A stretch of 7,077 nucleotides of DNA, from contig JBBTCJ010000189.1 of assembly GCA_038043285.1 (NCBI GenBank), positions 1-7,077 on the forward strand. Reading direction: 5' to 3'. Under the pieces are notes generated by a model. It was not told where the DNA came from, did not search any database, and saw nothing but the letters and a program-made list of their open reading frames with translations. This DNA is from JBBTCJ01 sp038043285. Lineage in GTDB: Bacteria > Planctomycetota > Phycisphaerae > UBA1845. Made by a program: the position numbers and the translations under genes. Below are positions 6,796 through 7,077 of this stretch, in pieces (the stretch's first letter is position 1; each line of letters begins with the position of its first letter).

Positions 6796-6994
6796 CGGGT
6801 CTTGATGCGCGAACATGGCGCCGCGGATCAACCGCGACCATACGGACGACGTGGTTGCGTCGTCCAATCGGTAATCGACAAGCCCTCGTCCCCCACCCAT
6901 CGCTATGCGGTGGATGGGGCGCCGTCCCGTCGCCCGCGGCTCAGCCAACGGCAAACTGAAATGAGAATTGGTATGACACCGCACTATTTTCTTG
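6796..6994. other. Intergenic region with several hairpins, no supported gene
   Basis: I see no coding sequence with recognisable features here. Two clear inverted repeats are present: GGACGACG/CGTCGTCC (6844-6851 with 6858-6865, perfect 8 bp, 6-base loop) and ccccacccatcgc/gcggtggatgggg (6891-6903 with 6907-6919, 13 positions with one mismatch and one G-U, loop tat). In addition cgccgc at 6819-6824 could pair with gcggcg at 6790-6795 as an alternative to the first stem-loop. Bases 6955-6994 are markedly more AT-rich than the rest, as expected just upstream of a promoter. Confidence 0.5.
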
Positions 6995-7023
6995 TTGACA
7001 CGGCTGGTGGTGACGGGTATACT
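6995..7023 (+). promoter_or_regulatory. Sigma70-type promoter for a gene beyond the right edge
   Basis: TTGACA at 6995-7000 is a perfect -35 consensus. TATACT at 7018-7023 matches the -10 consensus TATAAT at 5 of 6 positions, and the spacer is exactly 17 bases. An AT-rich stretch lies just upstream. Transcription would start near 7030. GTG codons at 7038, 7055 and 7057 could each start an open frame running off the window, but too little is visible to choose one. Confidence 0.75.
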
Positions 7024-7077
7024 GCTTTCCACATTTCGTGCAGTCGTCGGGACGGTGTGCGTTTTTCTCTTTGCGGG

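Noticed and set aside
6784..7032. 82-residue open frame on the minus strand in the terminal intergenic region
   Set aside because: It starts at GTG without a ribosome binding site, crosses the strong + strand promoter and the hairpins, and encodes nothing recognisable.
7038..7077. Start of a gene running off the right edge (GTG at 7038, 7055 or 7057)
   Set aside because: A gene is likely given the promoter, but fewer than 14 codons are visible and the start and frame cannot be chosen.

Overview
The window is GC-rich, densely coding DNA with three genes on the + strand, very probably one operon, followed by about 300 bases of non-coding sequence that ends in a promoter for a gene beyond the right edge. 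The base composition, poor Shine-Dalgarno signals at two of the three genes, and short repeats that have spread into coding sequence remind me of Planctomycetes or related environmental bacteria. That placement is from memory of similar genomes and is only moderately secure.

Layout: 1-88 is upstream sequence with a 14-bp perfect palindrome. 89-4117 is a very long gene for a fused HyuA-HyuB protein of the 5-oxoprolinase/hydantoinase family, interrupted in frame by a duplicated repeat and extended at its 3' end by a second repeat. 4118-4183 is the remainder of that second repeat, an imperfect inverted repeat. 4184-5944 encodes a two-domain protein: a D-glutamate cyclase domain (DUF4392) followed by a MurD-like Mur-ligase part that lacks the C-terminal ligase domain and has altered ATP/Mg residues. 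5941-6774 overlaps it by ATGA and encodes a DUF1445/UPF0317 (YcsI-type) protein. 6775-6994 holds several hairpins and no convincing gene. 6995-7023 is a near-consensus sigma70-type promoter with a 17-bp spacer.

How the genes fit together: the mammalian D-glutamate cyclase DGLUCY is a fusion of a UPF0317/DUF1445 part and a DUF4392 part, and converts D-glutamate to 5-oxo-D-proline. Here the same two modules are adjacent, translationally coupled genes, and the neighbour upstream is an ATP-dependent 5-oxoprolinase that would reopen 5-oxoproline to glutamate. The three genes together look like a D-glutamate/5-oxoproline disposal or recycling unit. The most notable point is that the cyclase is fused to a MurD-like module: MurD is the cell-wall enzyme that uses D-glutamate. 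A degenerate, truncated MurD-like part attached to a D-glutamate-consuming enzyme suggests a sensor or targeting role linking D-glutamate turnover to peptidoglycan synthesis. This is inference and no database search was possible.
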